Source of the DNA: Bradyrhizobium sp. Y36
Lineage (GTDB): Bacteria; Pseudomonadota; Alphaproteobacteria; Rhizobiales; Xanthobacteraceae
Assembly: GCF_002531575.1 (NCBI RefSeq)
Contig: NZ_NWTI01000003.1
Span: forward strand, 248,001-312,000
DNA length: 64,000 nt
Direction of reading: 5' to 3'
Positions 7,983-16,355 of the stretch are shown piece after piece (the stretch's first letter is position 1; the number at the start of each line of letters is the position of its first letter). Both the position numbers and the translations under genes were made by a program. The notes beneath the pieces were generated by a model, which did not search any database, was not told the origin of the DNA, and saw nothing but the letters and a program-made list of their open reading frames with translations.

Positions 7983-8963
7983 TCATTCGATCAGCTCGGC
8001 GTCCATCAGGAGCCGGCCGGGCACACTCAATCCGAGGGCATTGGCGGTCTTCATGTTGATGACGAGCTCAAACCTGGTGGCGAACTGCACCGGCAGGCTT
8101 CGGATATCAGCACCGCGCAGGACCCGGTCGACATAGCCCGCGCCGTCACGGAACTGTTCGGTGAGATCCGCGCCGTAGGACATCAGCCCGCCGTTCACTG
8201 CGTAGAAGCGGACGGCGAAGATCGCCGGCACCCGACGCTGCGCGAGCAGCGCGATCACCATCGCGCTCTGCGGCCCGACGAAGCCGCCGTCCGGCAAGAC
8301 GACGAGGCCGCCGCCGACGCGTGCGGCCGTCTCGATCACCGCCGCGATCTCGGCGCCGCTGTAAACGCTGGCCCCGGTGACCTTGAGCCCGAGACGGCCC
8401 TCCATCCGATGAGCGGCCTGGAGATAGTGCTGCGCATAGGGGGAGGATTCCGGATTGAACAGCAGCGCCGCATGGCTGAGGCCGGGCACCATGTCCTTCA
8501 AGAGACCGAGCCACTTTCCGCTCATGGAATGCTCATAAAGCGAAAAGCCAGTCAGATTTCCGGTCGGCCGCGCCAGATTGGCGACGAGGCCTGTCCCGAC
8601 GGGATCGGACAACCCGACGAAAACGATCGGGATCTTCTGCGTTGCATCGCGCAGCGCCCGGGTCGTTCCAGTGCTGGTGGAGAACAGCACGTCCGGCTCG
8701 GTGGCAACGAGCTCGCGCGCCTCCGCCTGCTGCCGGGCCGGATTGGGCCCCGGCCAGCGCACCTCAAGGCGATAGTTCTGGTTGGCGATCCAGCCACGAT
8801 CGGCAAGGCCCTGCTGAAAGGCATCGACACGCATCTGCGCGCCGGGATCTCCCCCAACATTGCCAGTGAGCACCCCGACCGACGGCATCCTGTCCTGGGC
8901 CTTCGCCAGGACCGGAAACACCGCCGCCGCACCGGCAAGCGACATGAATTCACGGCGTCTCAT
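7983..8963 (-). CDS. ABC_sub_bind (PF04392-type) solute-binding protein
   Basis: A 326-residue periplasmic-binding-protein-like protein. It opens with MRRREFMSLAGAAAVFPVLA, a Tat-like signal, then PSVGVLTGNVGGDPGAQ and a long two-lobed fold. YRLEVRWPGPNPARQQAEA, PIVFVGLSDPVGTGLVANLA and the terminal NMKTANALGLSVP are hallmarks of the DUF534/PF04392 group. No permease or ATPase lies beside it. The next gene upstream encodes a sensor kinase whose periplasmic part looks like the same kind of binding protein. A FixK/FNR box lies 66-79 bp upstream. A GTG at 8972 in frame is possible, but the ATG at 8963 begins directly at the twin-arginine segment. The ligand is unknown. Confidence 0.88.
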   Translation of the reverse strand: MRRREFMSLAGAAAVFPVLAKAQDRMPSVGVLTGNVGGDPGAQMRVDAFQQGLADRGWIANQNYRLEVRWPGPNPARQQAEARELVATEPDVLFSTSTGTTRALRDATQKIPIVFVGLSDPVGTGLVANLARPTGNLTGFSLYEHSMSGKWLGLLKDMVPGLSHAALLFNPESSPYAQHYLQAAHRMEGRLGLKVTGASVYSGAEIAAVIETAARVGGGLVVLPDGGFVGPQSAMVIALLAQRRVPAIFAVRFYAVNGGLMSYGADLTEQFRDGAGYVDRVLRGADIRSLPVQFATRFELVINMKTANALGLSVPGRLLMDAELIE

Positions 8964-9028
8964 GGTTCCCACACCCGTCGCATCGTCCTGCAGCGGGGAG
9001 AGGAAAACGACCTCGTCGCCCCAGAGGC

Positions 9029-9042
9029 TTGATCAGGATCAA
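9029..9042. promoter_or_regulatory. FixK/FNR box upstream of ABC_sub_bind gene
   Basis: TTGATCAGGATCAA, a perfect match to TTGAT-N4-ATCAA, lies in the short gap between the sensor-kinase stop (9054) and the solute-binding gene. The centre is about 72 bp from the ATG at 8963, leaving a leader of about 31 nt if centred at -41.5. It gives the solute-binding gene its own promoter independent of the kinase. Confidence 0.83.
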
Positions 9043-9053
9043 GACATCCGTCG

Positions 9054-10937
9054 TCAGCGGGCGATGGGAAGCCGGATCGTGAACAGCGCGCCGCCCGCGA
9101 GTTGGTTCGCGGCCGAGATCGAACCGTGATGGGCCTCGATGATGGTCTTGACGATCGCGAGCCCCATGCCCATGCCTTGCGGCTTGGTCGTGAAGAACGG
9201 ATTGAAGACGTTGGCGAGATCGGAGACGTCCATCCCGGGGCCGGTGTCGACGACCCTGATTTCGGCATCCTTGCCGGCGCGCAAGGTCGAGACACTCACC
9301 TCGCGCTTGCCGCTGTCCGCGTCGAAAATCGCATCCATCGCGTTGATGATCAGGTTGAGAACGACCTGCTGAAGCTGGATCGGATCGCCTCTGACCGGCA
9401 GGGCGGTCGCGGCGGCCATGTAGATCAACGTGATCCGGCGTCCATCGGCGACTGCCTGCACGAGGCCGATCGCCTCGCGCACCGTATCATTGAGCTCGAT
9501 GTCCTTGACCTCGAACGGCGTCTTTTTCAGAACGCTGCGCAGCCGGCGGATGACCTCGCTCGCCCGCTGATCGTCGCGCCTGATGTCCGCGAGGATCTGC
9601 TGGACCTCCTTGATATCGGGTGAAGCTGCTCTCAGCAGGAGCTCGGCGGTTTCGGCGTTGGTCAGGATCGAGCCGAGCGGCTGGTTCAGTTCATGGGCGA
9701 TGGACGTGGTCAGCTCGCCGACGGCCGAATAGCGATTGGCGTGTGCGAGCTCGGCTATGCGCTGGCGCGACTCGATCTCGGCGAAGCGGCGGCGCCTGCG
9801 CTCGTGCAACAGCCCGCTGATAAGGCCGGCCTGCACCAGGAACACCGCCGCAATCATCAATATCTGCCAGCGGTAGCGTTCCCAGATGTTGGGTTCGCGA
9901 AACAGGATCTCACTGCCGGGAGGCAGCCGGCTTTCGCTGATGCCCCAACGCTGCAATTCCCGCCAATCATATCGCGGCGCCGCGAAGCCGATCGTTTCAA
10001 AATTGATGCTTCCCGGTTTCGCACCGCCGAGAATGCCGACCGCGGCACTGACCGTCCGCGAACTCGTGTCCTTGATCAACTGCATCGGTCCACCGACCGT
10101 GCCGTCCCCGAAGAACGGCTCCTGGTAGGAGAAGATCGGAGCATTCGCGACGGCATGCAGGCTGCGCAGCGCGAGGTCGCTCTCATGCACGACGCCAGCC
10201 GCGTCAACCGACATCAGGCCCCAGAACAGCGCGGTGTGTAGCGGGAGCGTCGATGCGCGCTTGAGGATGTCATCGAACGACAAATCCGAATACCAGACGA
10301 ACTCCAGACGCCCGGCGAAAGGCTTGAGCTCCCGCTTCACCTCCTCGACCCAGAATTTCTCGAGCGGCGAGGCACCGATGATGATCGCAACCGACCTGGT
10401 GTCGGGAAGAACCTGCAGAACATTCTCGAATGCGGCGACGAAATCGTTGTGGATCGCCACGACGACGTCGTTCTCGCCGAGATCGGCGCGATCAATCAGC
10501 CGGCGCTCCACCGCGCTCAGAATGAGCGGCGTATCGGGGAACAGTGTTGCACGGTATCTCTGCGCAAACCGGGCGGCGGGCGCGCCGATGCTCAGCACGA
10601 TATCGGGCGTCGCTCCCTGGTAGAGCGACTGCAGATATTCGACGAACGGCGCCTCGGGACCGGGATTGTTGAAACGGGCCGTGAGCAGCGCATGCTCCTG
10701 GATATCCAGCGGCCAGGGCGATTGCCGCTCGAGCTCGGCCTTGATGTCGCGCGCATACTCGCTCCAGGGTCGAAACTCGCGGCCGAAGGAATGCAACACC
10801 AGCACGCGCTTGAGCTCGCCGCGGAGGTTGCGTCCGACGGCCTCCGCGCGCCTGGGCGCAAGGCACGCGGCGAGGACCAGGCAGAGGCACACCAGCGCGG
10901 CCGCAGCTGACCTGGGCCTGACCGAAACACCGCACAT
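9054..10937 (-). CDS. Sensor histidine kinase with periplasmic binding-protein-like sensor
   Basis: A 627-residue membrane kinase. An N-terminal signal/anchor (AAAALVCLCLVLAACLAP) is followed by about 300 periplasmic residues with ABC_sub_bind-like features (RVLVLHSFGREFRPWS, ATPDIVLSIGAPAARFAQ). A membrane helix near 356-376 (ILMIAAVFLVQAGLISGLL) follows, then a cytoplasmic kinase. His415 in SIAHELNQPLGSI is the phospho-acceptor of a HisKA domain. The ATPase has the N box (NLIINAMDAI), G1 (DTGPGM), F (FNPFFTTK) and G2 (GMGMGLAI) motifs. The sensor half resembles the neighbouring solute-binding protein. No response regulator is adjacent; the FixJ-like protein at 25573 is a candidate partner by its architecture only. 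The input signal is unknown. Confidence 0.93.
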   Translation of the reverse strand: MCGVSVRPRSAAAALVCLCLVLAACLAPRRAEAVGRNLRGELKRVLVLHSFGREFRPWSEYARDIKAELERQSPWPLDIQEHALLTARFNNPGPEAPFVEYLQSLYQGATPDIVLSIGAPAARFAQRYRATLFPDTPLILSAVERRLIDRADLGENDVVVAIHNDFVAAFENVLQVLPDTRSVAIIIGASPLEKFWVEEVKRELKPFAGRLEFVWYSDLSFDDILKRASTLPLHTALFWGLMSVDAAGVVHESDLALRSLHAVANAPIFSYQEPFFGDGTVGGPMQLIKDTSSRTVSAAVGILGGAKPGSINFETIGFAAPRYDWRELQRWGISESRLPPGSEILFREPNIWERYRWQILMIAAVFLVQAGLISGLLHERRRRRFAEIESRQRIAELAHANRYSAVGELTTSIAHELNQPLGSILTNAETAELLLRAASPDIKEVQQILADIRRDDQRASEVIRRLRSVLKKTPFEVKDIELNDTVREAIGLVQAVADGRRITLIYMAAATALPVRGDPIQLQQVVLNLIINAMDAIFDADSGKREVSVSTLRAGKDAEIRVVDTGPGMDVSDLANVFNPFFTTKPQGMGMGLAIVKTIIEAHHGSISAANQLAGGALFTIRLPIAR

Positions 10938-11041
10938 GGTCCGCTCTGCTCCACTCCCGCAGCTTCCGACGGCTGCGTTCCGAACAAATCTAGCGGGAAT
11001 GGCGCTGCCGGGACAGTGCCGGCGACGCGATCAAATCCCGC

Positions 11042-12274
11042 TCAATGTCCGCTCAGCACCAGGGTCTGGATCGGCAGCAGCAACGCCTGAATGCGCAGCA
11101 GCAGCGCGTGGACGAGGCCGACACCGTCGACGACGTGCAGCGCGATCTTCCGGATGGTCGGCGTATCCTTGGCCGAGATCTCCTCATGATTGCTCGTATA
11201 GGCGTTGACGACGCAGCTGCTGCCGGGGGTCACGCCATCCAGCCCCCCTTTGTAAAGCGGCTCCATAAACACCAGGATGGTGCCGGGACGAACCGCGTTC
11301 TGTGGATCGACCAGCACCTCTCCGGACCGGAACTGTCCGGCCGCGATGTAATCCTGCACGGTCGTGATCACCATCGGGATGATCACCCATGGCTTGGAGA
11401 TGCAGGTCGCTTCCGCGACCATGCCCTCTTTCATCACCTGCGCCTCGATCTGGCCGAACCCGGCCTGGAGCACCTTGCGGCCGGCTCCCTCCGGAATGAG
11501 CACGCCGGCGGGCCGCATCAGTTGATTGACGACGTCACCCGGGCGCACCAGGAATTGCTCGACACGCCCATCGATGCCGGCACGGACGACGGTCTTGTCG
11601 AGATCCACCTGCGCCTGGTCGAGCGCGGCCTCGGCGCTCGCCTTCTGCGCCGGCAGCAGGACGGAGACCTGCATCGACACGGATTGCTTGGCGGCACTCG
11701 CCGCGTCGACCCCCGACTGACGTTGCTCGACCAGGACTTGGAGCTTGTCGATATCGCGCTGTGGAACGATGCCGGGATTGCGCCGCTGCAGCTCGGTCTT
11801 GACCTCGAGCTCGTCCTTGGCCTGCTGGTAATTGGCCTTCGCCTCGCCGATCTGCGCCTCTGCCTTGACCACGTCAGCTTGTGTCGTCTGTATGGCCGCA
11901 TCGACTTCCGCGACCTTCCGCTTGGCGGTCTCGAGCGCGGCCTGCTGCTTGGAAGCGTCGAGCGTGAACAGGACATCGCCCTTCTTCACCGGAGCGCTGA
12001 AGCCGATCTTGACGTCGGCGACGCGGCCCGAGCCTTCCGGCAGGATCGGCACGGTACGAAAATAGAGCGTCGCCGACGATGTCGCCGGATGGAAATAGAA
12101 GATCATGGTGATCAGCGACACCGTCAGCATCAGGCAGCCCGTGATGCCCCAGCGCAGCTCGTACCAGATCGAAAAGAACGTGATCTCCTTGCCGAAGCGC
12201 TTGCCCTGGCCGTAACGGCGGTAGAGATAGTCGGGCAGGATCGTCAGCAGTGAGCAGAACATCAGCTCAAACAT
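11042..12274 (-). CDS. HlyD/EmrA-type membrane fusion protein
   Basis: A 410-residue periplasmic adaptor. A membrane anchor near residues 40-60 (ITGCLMLTVSLITMIFYFHP) precedes a split lipoyl/barrel-sandwich domain (VADVKIGFSAPVKKGDVLFT and VVRAGIDGRVEQFLVRPGD). Between them lies a long coiled coil rich in Ala, Gln and Lys (residues about 110-210). This is the YibH/EmrA-like layout of the HlyD family. Its ATG overlaps the end of the small membrane-protein gene by 8 bp. No inner-membrane pump or TolC-like gene follows, so it may work with that small protein, as YibH is paired with YibI in enterobacteria. The substrate is unknown. It is expected to be transcribed from the FixK-box promoter at 12765-12778. 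Confidence 0.88.
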   Translation of the reverse strand: MFELMFCSLLTILPDYLYRRYGQGKRFGKEITFFSIWYELRWGITGCLMLTVSLITMIFYFHPATSSATLYFRTVPILPEGSGRVADVKIGFSAPVKKGDVLFTLDASKQQAALETAKRKVAEVDAAIQTTQADVVKAEAQIGEAKANYQQAKDELEVKTELQRRNPGIVPQRDIDKLQVLVEQRQSGVDAASAAKQSVSMQVSVLLPAQKASAEAALDQAQVDLDKTVVRAGIDGRVEQFLVRPGDVVNQLMRPAGVLIPEGAGRKVLQAGFGQIEAQVMKEGMVAEATCISKPWVIIPMVITTVQDYIAAGQFRSGEVLVDPQNAVRPGTILVFMEPLYKGGLDGVTPGSSCVVNAYTSNHEEISAKDTPTIRKIALHVVDGVGLVHALLLRIQALLLPIQTLVLSGH

Positions 12275-12701
12275 CGCTGTGCTCCCTTGCCGGCGCCGGC
12301 TTGCCTGCCGCGGGCGCCGCGGGCTCGGGCGGGACACTCACGCCATCGGCGGCTGGCGTCGCATCGGCAATCTTCTCCACGGAGCCGGCAATGCTGCGCA
12401 GCGGTGTGCCAAAGTCGGGAAGGTCGATCATCGCGAGCAGCAGGCCTGCAATCCAGAAGATATGCATGTGCGTGAACAGCGAGATCAGGCCGAGCACCGC
12501 GACGAATTCGAATTGCAGCTTTTGCGACTTGTGCGCCATCCGCTCGGGCAGGCTGTGCAGTTTCCAATAGAGCGTGCCGACCCATAGCACGGTGCCGATC
12601 AGGAACAGGCCCATCACCACCATCAGCGTATCGGTTCCGCTCCCTGGTGCCAGATAGAACGGCAGATGGTGCGGTGCCATCGGATGCAGCTGGTCGCTCA
12701 A
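12267..12701 (-). CDS. Small inner-membrane protein paired with HlyD protein
   Basis: A 144-residue protein with two predicted membrane helices (TLMVVMGLFLIGTVLWVGTL and VAVLGLISLFTHMHIFWIAG) and a Pro/Ala-rich C-terminal tail (PPEPAAPAAGKPAPA). The pattern of a first helix, a short basic loop, then a GLISLFTHMHIFWIAG helix recalls the DUF3302 proteins YiaW/YibI, which accompany HlyD-type proteins in E. coli. I infer the same pairing here but cannot confirm homology by eye. First gene of a two-gene operon, 64 bp from a FixK/FNR box. Confidence 0.72.
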   Translation of the reverse strand: MSDQLHPMAPHHLPFYLAPGSGTDTLMVVMGLFLIGTVLWVGTLYWKLHSLPERMAHKSQKLQFEFVAVLGLISLFTHMHIFWIAGLLLAMIDLPDFGTPLRSIAGSVEKIADATPAADGVSVPPEPAAPAAGKPAPAREHSDV

Positions 12702-12764
12702 GCGTCTCTCCCGGCAAGCGATGGTCGACTTGCGTCATTGTGTTCAGGCAGCTTCCCCGATTGC

Positions 12765-12778
12765 TTGACTTGAATCAA
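12765..12778. promoter_or_regulatory. FixK/FNR box shared by divergent genes
   Basis: TTGACTTGAATCAA fits TTGA-N6-TCAA. It lies between the divergent starts at 12701 (minus) and 12846 (plus), with its centre about 70 and 74 bp from each. If centred at -41.5 it gives leaders of about 29 and 33 nt, so one box may serve both directions. Confidence 0.78.
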
Positions 12779-12845
12779 GGGAATGTACTCGGCCGGACCT
12801 AGCGTTTGGCCGATGCTGATTGGATAACCATGAGGAGCCGCAACC

Positions 12846-13298
12846 ATGTCCGGCCTCGACGATCTCATCCCCAACGCCGCCCAGATTCGGAAGGAAGCCG
12901 CCCTCAAGGAGGCCGAGAAGGCCGAAGAGTACGTCCGCCTCGCCGCGGCGGCCGATGCCGAGAAGCGCGCACTGATCGAGCGACTCGGCAAGCCCTCCGG
13001 CAAGAGCGAGGAAGAGAAGATCAAGCTCGCCTCGACCATCATCCAGCGTGCGGTGCGAAACGGTCTGACGGAGGTGCTGGTCTATCGTTTCCCCAACTCG
13101 CTCTGCACCGACAAGGGGCGCGCCATCAACCAGATGGAAAAGGGCTGGGAGACCACGCTGACCGGAATCCCCAAGGAGATCTTCCAGCTCTGGACCGACT
13201 ATCTGAAGCCGCGCGGCTATCGCATCGCCTACCAGATCATCGATTTCCCGGGCGGCGTGCCCGGCGATATCGGCGTGACCATTTCCTGGGACGATTGA
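12846..13298 (+). CDS. Hypothetical protein upstream of PPK2
   Basis: A 150-residue soluble protein, not recognised. The N-terminal third is Ala/Glu/Lys-rich and probably helical (QIRKEAALKEAEKAEEYVRL). The rest looks globular (TEVLVYRFPNSLCTDKG, WTDYLKPRGYRIAYQI, GDIGVTISWDD). There is no signal peptide or membrane helix. A GGAG run lies about 9 bp before the ATG. It is 40 bp upstream of the polyphosphate kinase gene in the same direction, so the two are probably co-transcribed from the FixK-box promoter. A regulatory or accessory role in phosphate/nucleotide metabolism is only a guess from position. Confidence 0.78.
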   Translation: MSGLDDLIPNAAQIRKEAALKEAEKAEEYVRLAAAADAEKRALIERLGKPSGKSEEEKIKLASTIIQRAVRNGLTEVLVYRFPNSLCTDKGRAINQMEKGWETTLTGIPKEIFQLWTDYLKPRGYRIAYQIIDFPGGVPGDIGVTISWDD

Positions 13299-13338
13299 TT
13301 ACCTCGCGATTGACGATGTCGCCAAAGAGAGAACCGGC

Positions 13339-14139
13339 ATGGCCAAGGATGCGCCCGCGGAACGCATGAAGCGGAAGGACTACGAGAAGCAGCTGGAAAA
13401 GCTTCAGGTCGAGCTCTGCCATCTCCAGGACTACGTGCGGCAGAACAAGCTCCGCGTCATCGTGCTGTTCGAGGGCCGCGATGCCGCCGGCAAGGGCGGG
13501 ACGATCAAGGCCATCACCGAGAAGGTCAGCCCGCGCGTGTTTCGCGTTGTCGCCCTCCCCGCCCCGTCGGACCGCGAGAAGACCCAGCTGTTCTTCCAGC
13601 GCTACATGGAGAAGTTTCCGGCCGGCGGCGAGATCGTGATCTTCGACCGCAGCTGGTACAACCGCGCCGGCGTCGAATATGTCATGGGCTTCTGCACGCC
13701 CGCCGAGCACGAGCGCTTCCTCAACCTCTGTCCGCAGATGGAGAAATACGTCATCGAGGGCGGCATCATCCTGATCAAGATCTGGCTCGAGGTCGGGATG
13801 GACGAGCAGGAGCGCCGCTTCAAGGCTCGCATCGACGACCCCGTCCGGCAATGGAAGCTCAGTCCGATGGACCTGGAGTCCTTTCGACGGTGGTACGACT
13901 ATTCGCGGGCGCGCGATCTCATGCTCAAGAAAACGAGCACCAGGGATGCGCCCTGGTACATCATCCGCTCCGACGACAAGCGGAAGGCTCGGTTGAACTG
14001 CATCGCTCATCTCCTTGGCGCCATCCCCTACAAGCGCATCAGGAAGGACAAGATCAAGCTGCCGAAGCGCTCCGACAAGGGACGCTACAACGATCAGGCC
14101 AGCCTGAAGGGGATGAACTTCGTCGCCGAGCGATATTGA
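13339..14139 (+). CDS. ppk2: Polyphosphate kinase 2 family protein
   Basis: A 266-residue single-domain PPK2, the usual size. These enzymes transfer phosphate between inorganic polyphosphate and nucleotides (NDP/NTP or NMP/NDP depending on class). Walker A GRDAAGKGG is at residues 46-54 with Lys52. The lid/Walker B region IVIFDRSWYNRAGVE holds Asp103 and Arg104. The conserved WKLSPMDLESFRRWYDYSRA and DAPWYIIRSDDK segments follow. Cytoplasmic. It is the second gene after the FixK-box promoter, suggesting that polyphosphate-dependent nucleotide charging is raised when oxygen falls. The class (I or II) cannot be assigned safely by eye. Confidence 0.95.
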   Translation: MAKDAPAERMKRKDYEKQLEKLQVELCHLQDYVRQNKLRVIVLFEGRDAAGKGGTIKAITEKVSPRVFRVVALPAPSDREKTQLFFQRYMEKFPAGGEIVIFDRSWYNRAGVEYVMGFCTPAEHERFLNLCPQMEKYVIEGGIILIKIWLEVGMDEQERRFKARIDDPVRQWKLSPMDLESFRRWYDYSRARDLMLKKTSTRDAPWYIIRSDDKRKARLNCIAHLLGAIPYKRIRKDKIKLPKRSDKGRYNDQASLKGMNFVAERY

Positions 14140-14147
14140 GACGCGAT

Positions 14148-14169
14148 CGGGCTGCGCTGCCGCAGCCCG
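14148..14169. terminator. Bidirectional hairpin between convergent genes
   Basis: CGGGCTGCG and CGCAGCCCG form a perfect 9-bp GC-rich stem around a CTGC loop. It begins 8 bp after the PPK2 stop and lies 13 bp before the stop of the convergent gene at 14183. Position and stem strength suit a terminator for both, though there is no long T-run. Confidence 0.7.
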
Positions 14170-14182
14170 TTGCCGCCTCAGG

Positions 14183-14617
14183 TCACTTCAGGCGGATCGT
14201 GACGCCGCCCACCGCCGCCGACACTTCCGCGCCGACCTTCGGACCGCTGAGCTGGAGGATCACGCCGTTGCCGTTCTGCAATTGAACGGCACCGGCCCCC
14301 GCGGCGATCGCCCCACCGGCTCCGCCCACGGCATAGGAACCCTCGATCGATCCAGGCCCCTTCAGATTGAGCGCCCGGCCGACGAACTTCGTTGTCGAGG
14401 CGCCCACCGTGAGTCCCACGCTCATGCCGGAGACCGTGAACGGATATTTCTTGCCCCGATAGAGCAGAACGCCCTCTCCACCGCCGACGCCGACAATGAA
14501 GCCGCCCTTGGTGAAGACGACGGCGACCTGGCCGGTGTCAGCGCGCGACGGCGTGCTGACACCGGTCAGGACTGCAATCGAGGCAACCAGTGCAATGCTC
14601 TTGGTAAGTTTCTTCAT
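14183..14617 (-). CDS. Small exported conserved protein, paralogue of 4802-5236
   Basis: A 144-residue protein with a signal peptide (SIALVASIAVLTGVSTPSRA) and a Gly-rich beta-type body. It shares length and motifs with the protein at 4802-5236 (see that entry). It starts 20 bp after the AspT-type gene and is probably the last gene of the decarboxylase-exchanger operon. The ATG at 14617 is preferred because an AAGGGG ribosome site is about 10 bp upstream. The in-frame ATG at 14626 would be too close to it. Function unknown. Both paralogues are the last gene of operons that follow a FixK/FNR box, which suggests a shared envelope role under low oxygen. Confidence 0.83.
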   Translation of the reverse strand: MKKLTKSIALVASIAVLTGVSTPSRADTGQVAVVFTKGGFIVGVGGGEGVLLYRGKKYPFTVSGMSVGLTVGASTTKFVGRALNLKGPGSIEGSYAVGGAGGAIAAGAGAVQLQNGNGVILQLSGPKVGAEVSAAVGGVTIRLK

Positions 14618-14637
14618 GACTTTCATTCCCCTTTTGA

Positions 14638-16338
14638 TCATTGCGCGAGGATCATCGCGAAATAGCCGAACACGGTGAGAAGGATGCCCGACACGGCGTA
14701 GCCGACCGGGAATCCGATCCAGGGCACGGAGCTCTGGATCTCGACTGCGGCTTCGCGGCACGGACCGGAATGCGACCGCGCGCCCGCAACGCCGCCCATC
14801 AGCACCGCTGGATTGATCTTGAAGACGTGGAAGCCGATCGCCCAGACGATGAACGGCGGGATCGTGCAGGCGATGAAGCCGACGATGAAGATCTTCAGTG
14901 CCACCGCGCCGGTGAGCTGGGCCAGCAGCCCTGCGCCGGCATTGACGCCGACGATGGCCACGAAGACGACGAGGCCAAGATCCTCCAGCACGTTGCGCGC
15001 GGCATTCGGCGTGTTGCCGAAGAAGCGCAGGCGCGACACGATCGAGGACACGATCACACCCGACAACAGCAGGCCGCCGGCGTTGCCGAGACCGATCTTG
15101 GCGCCGAACGCCGGGAATTCGATCTTGCCGATCAGGAAGCCGATGATCATGCCGACGGCCAGCGTCAGCAGATCGGTCGAGGTGTTGGACCGGGCAATCC
15201 GGCCCCACATCTCGCCGAGCTCGTTCACGGCGGACTTCAGGCCGACCACGGAGACGATGTCCATCCGCTCCAGCTTGGTCTTGAGACCGGCCGGGATCTG
15301 CACGCCGCCCCGCTCGACCTTGGTGACCTGCAACTGGCCGGCGAGCGCGTTGTCGCGGAAGGACTCGAACGTACGTCCCACCATCTCCTTGTTGGTGACG
15401 AGGATCTCGGCCTGGTCCATCGGGATGCCGAGAGTCTTGGCATCGGCGACCTCTGGCCCGATCAGGCCCATCTTGTCGGTGAGATGTTCGGTCGAGCCGC
15501 CGAGTGCGACGATATCGCCCCTCTGCAGCACGAGCTCCGGATCGGCGCCTTGCGCCTCGCCACCGCGTGAGACGTTGACGATGCGGTATTCCGGATTGAC
15601 CGCCCGGAACTTGGCGATACTCATGCCGGCCGTTGCGGCGTTCTCCAGTCGATAGGCGCGCAGGCCGAACTGGCGGAAACCGGTGAGACCGCCACCCTCG
15701 AGATCTTTGACGCCGAATTCCTGCTCGTACTGCCGGGCCGCCGCCTTCGCGTCGACGCCCCACCAGCGCGGCAGATATTTGCAGATCAGGATGATGCCGA
15801 CGGTGCCCCAGATATAGGTGATGCCGTAGGACAGCGCGATCATGCCGGAGGCATCCTCGGCCTTCATGCCCTCGGGCAGCTTGACGACGCCCGAAGTGAC
15901 GGCCTGCTCGGCCGAACCGATCGCCGCCGACATGGTCTGGGATCCCGCCAGCATGCCGCCGGCCGCACCGGGCGGTAGCGAGAACATCTTGGCGCCGATG
16001 ACGACCAGCGCCAGGCCGATCACGCTCGACACCACCGCCAGGATGCAGAACTTCAGCCCGTCGCCCCTGAGGCTGTTGAGGAAGGACGGGCCGACACGCA
16101 GGCCGACGCCGTACATGAAGAGGTAGTAGAACAGGCTCTTCGCGAAATTGTTCAGCTCCAGCTTCACTCCGTAGCTGGAAGCCCAAACGGAAACGCCCGC
16201 CCCGACCACGATGGCGCCGGCAACCATGCCGAGGCCATAGCCCTTGATGCTGGCCCGGCCGATATAGACGGCGAGACCGACGACGAAGAACAGCAGCAGA
16301 TACGGGTTCTGCTGCAGGAACGTGAAGAACGCCTGCAT
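14638..16338 (-). CDS. aspT: AspT-type (AAEx family) amino-acid exchanger
   Basis: A 566-residue polytopic protein with the AAEx layout. An N-terminal membrane block (LLFFVVGLAVYIGRASIKGY, GVGLRVGPSFLNSLRGDGL) is followed by two cytosolic TrkA-C-like domains at about 205-370, then a second membrane block (LEDLGLVVFVAIVGVNAGAG). AspT of Tetragenococcus exchanges aspartate for alanine and so generates proton motive force with a decarboxylase. Here the gene directly follows an Orn/Lys/Arg-type decarboxylase (18 bp gap), so the true substrates may be a basic amino acid and its amine. The ATG at 16338 has a strong GGAGGGG site; the longer frame would need a TTG. The symbol is by family only. Confidence 0.85.
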   Translation of the reverse strand: MQAFFTFLQQNPYLLLFFVVGLAVYIGRASIKGYGLGMVAGAIVVGAGVSVWASSYGVKLELNNFAKSLFYYLFMYGVGLRVGPSFLNSLRGDGLKFCILAVVSSVIGLALVVIGAKMFSLPPGAAGGMLAGSQTMSAAIGSAEQAVTSGVVKLPEGMKAEDASGMIALSYGITYIWGTVGIILICKYLPRWWGVDAKAAARQYEQEFGVKDLEGGGLTGFRQFGLRAYRLENAATAGMSIAKFRAVNPEYRIVNVSRGGEAQGADPELVLQRGDIVALGGSTEHLTDKMGLIGPEVADAKTLGIPMDQAEILVTNKEMVGRTFESFRDNALAGQLQVTKVERGGVQIPAGLKTKLERMDIVSVVGLKSAVNELGEMWGRIARSNTSTDLLTLAVGMIIGFLIGKIEFPAFGAKIGLGNAGGLLLSGVIVSSIVSRLRFFGNTPNAARNVLEDLGLVVFVAIVGVNAGAGLLAQLTGAVALKIFIVGFIACTIPPFIVWAIGFHVFKINPAVLMGGVAGARSHSGPCREAAVEIQSSVPWIGFPVGYAVSGILLTVFGYFAMILAQ

Positions 16339-16355
16339 GTTCGTCCCCTCCAAAC

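Noticed and set aside
6131-8059. A 642-codon plus-strand frame, Ala/Arg-rich
   Set aside because: It is opposite the DUF3300 gene and its repeat tract; the repeats read as real protein only on the minus strand.
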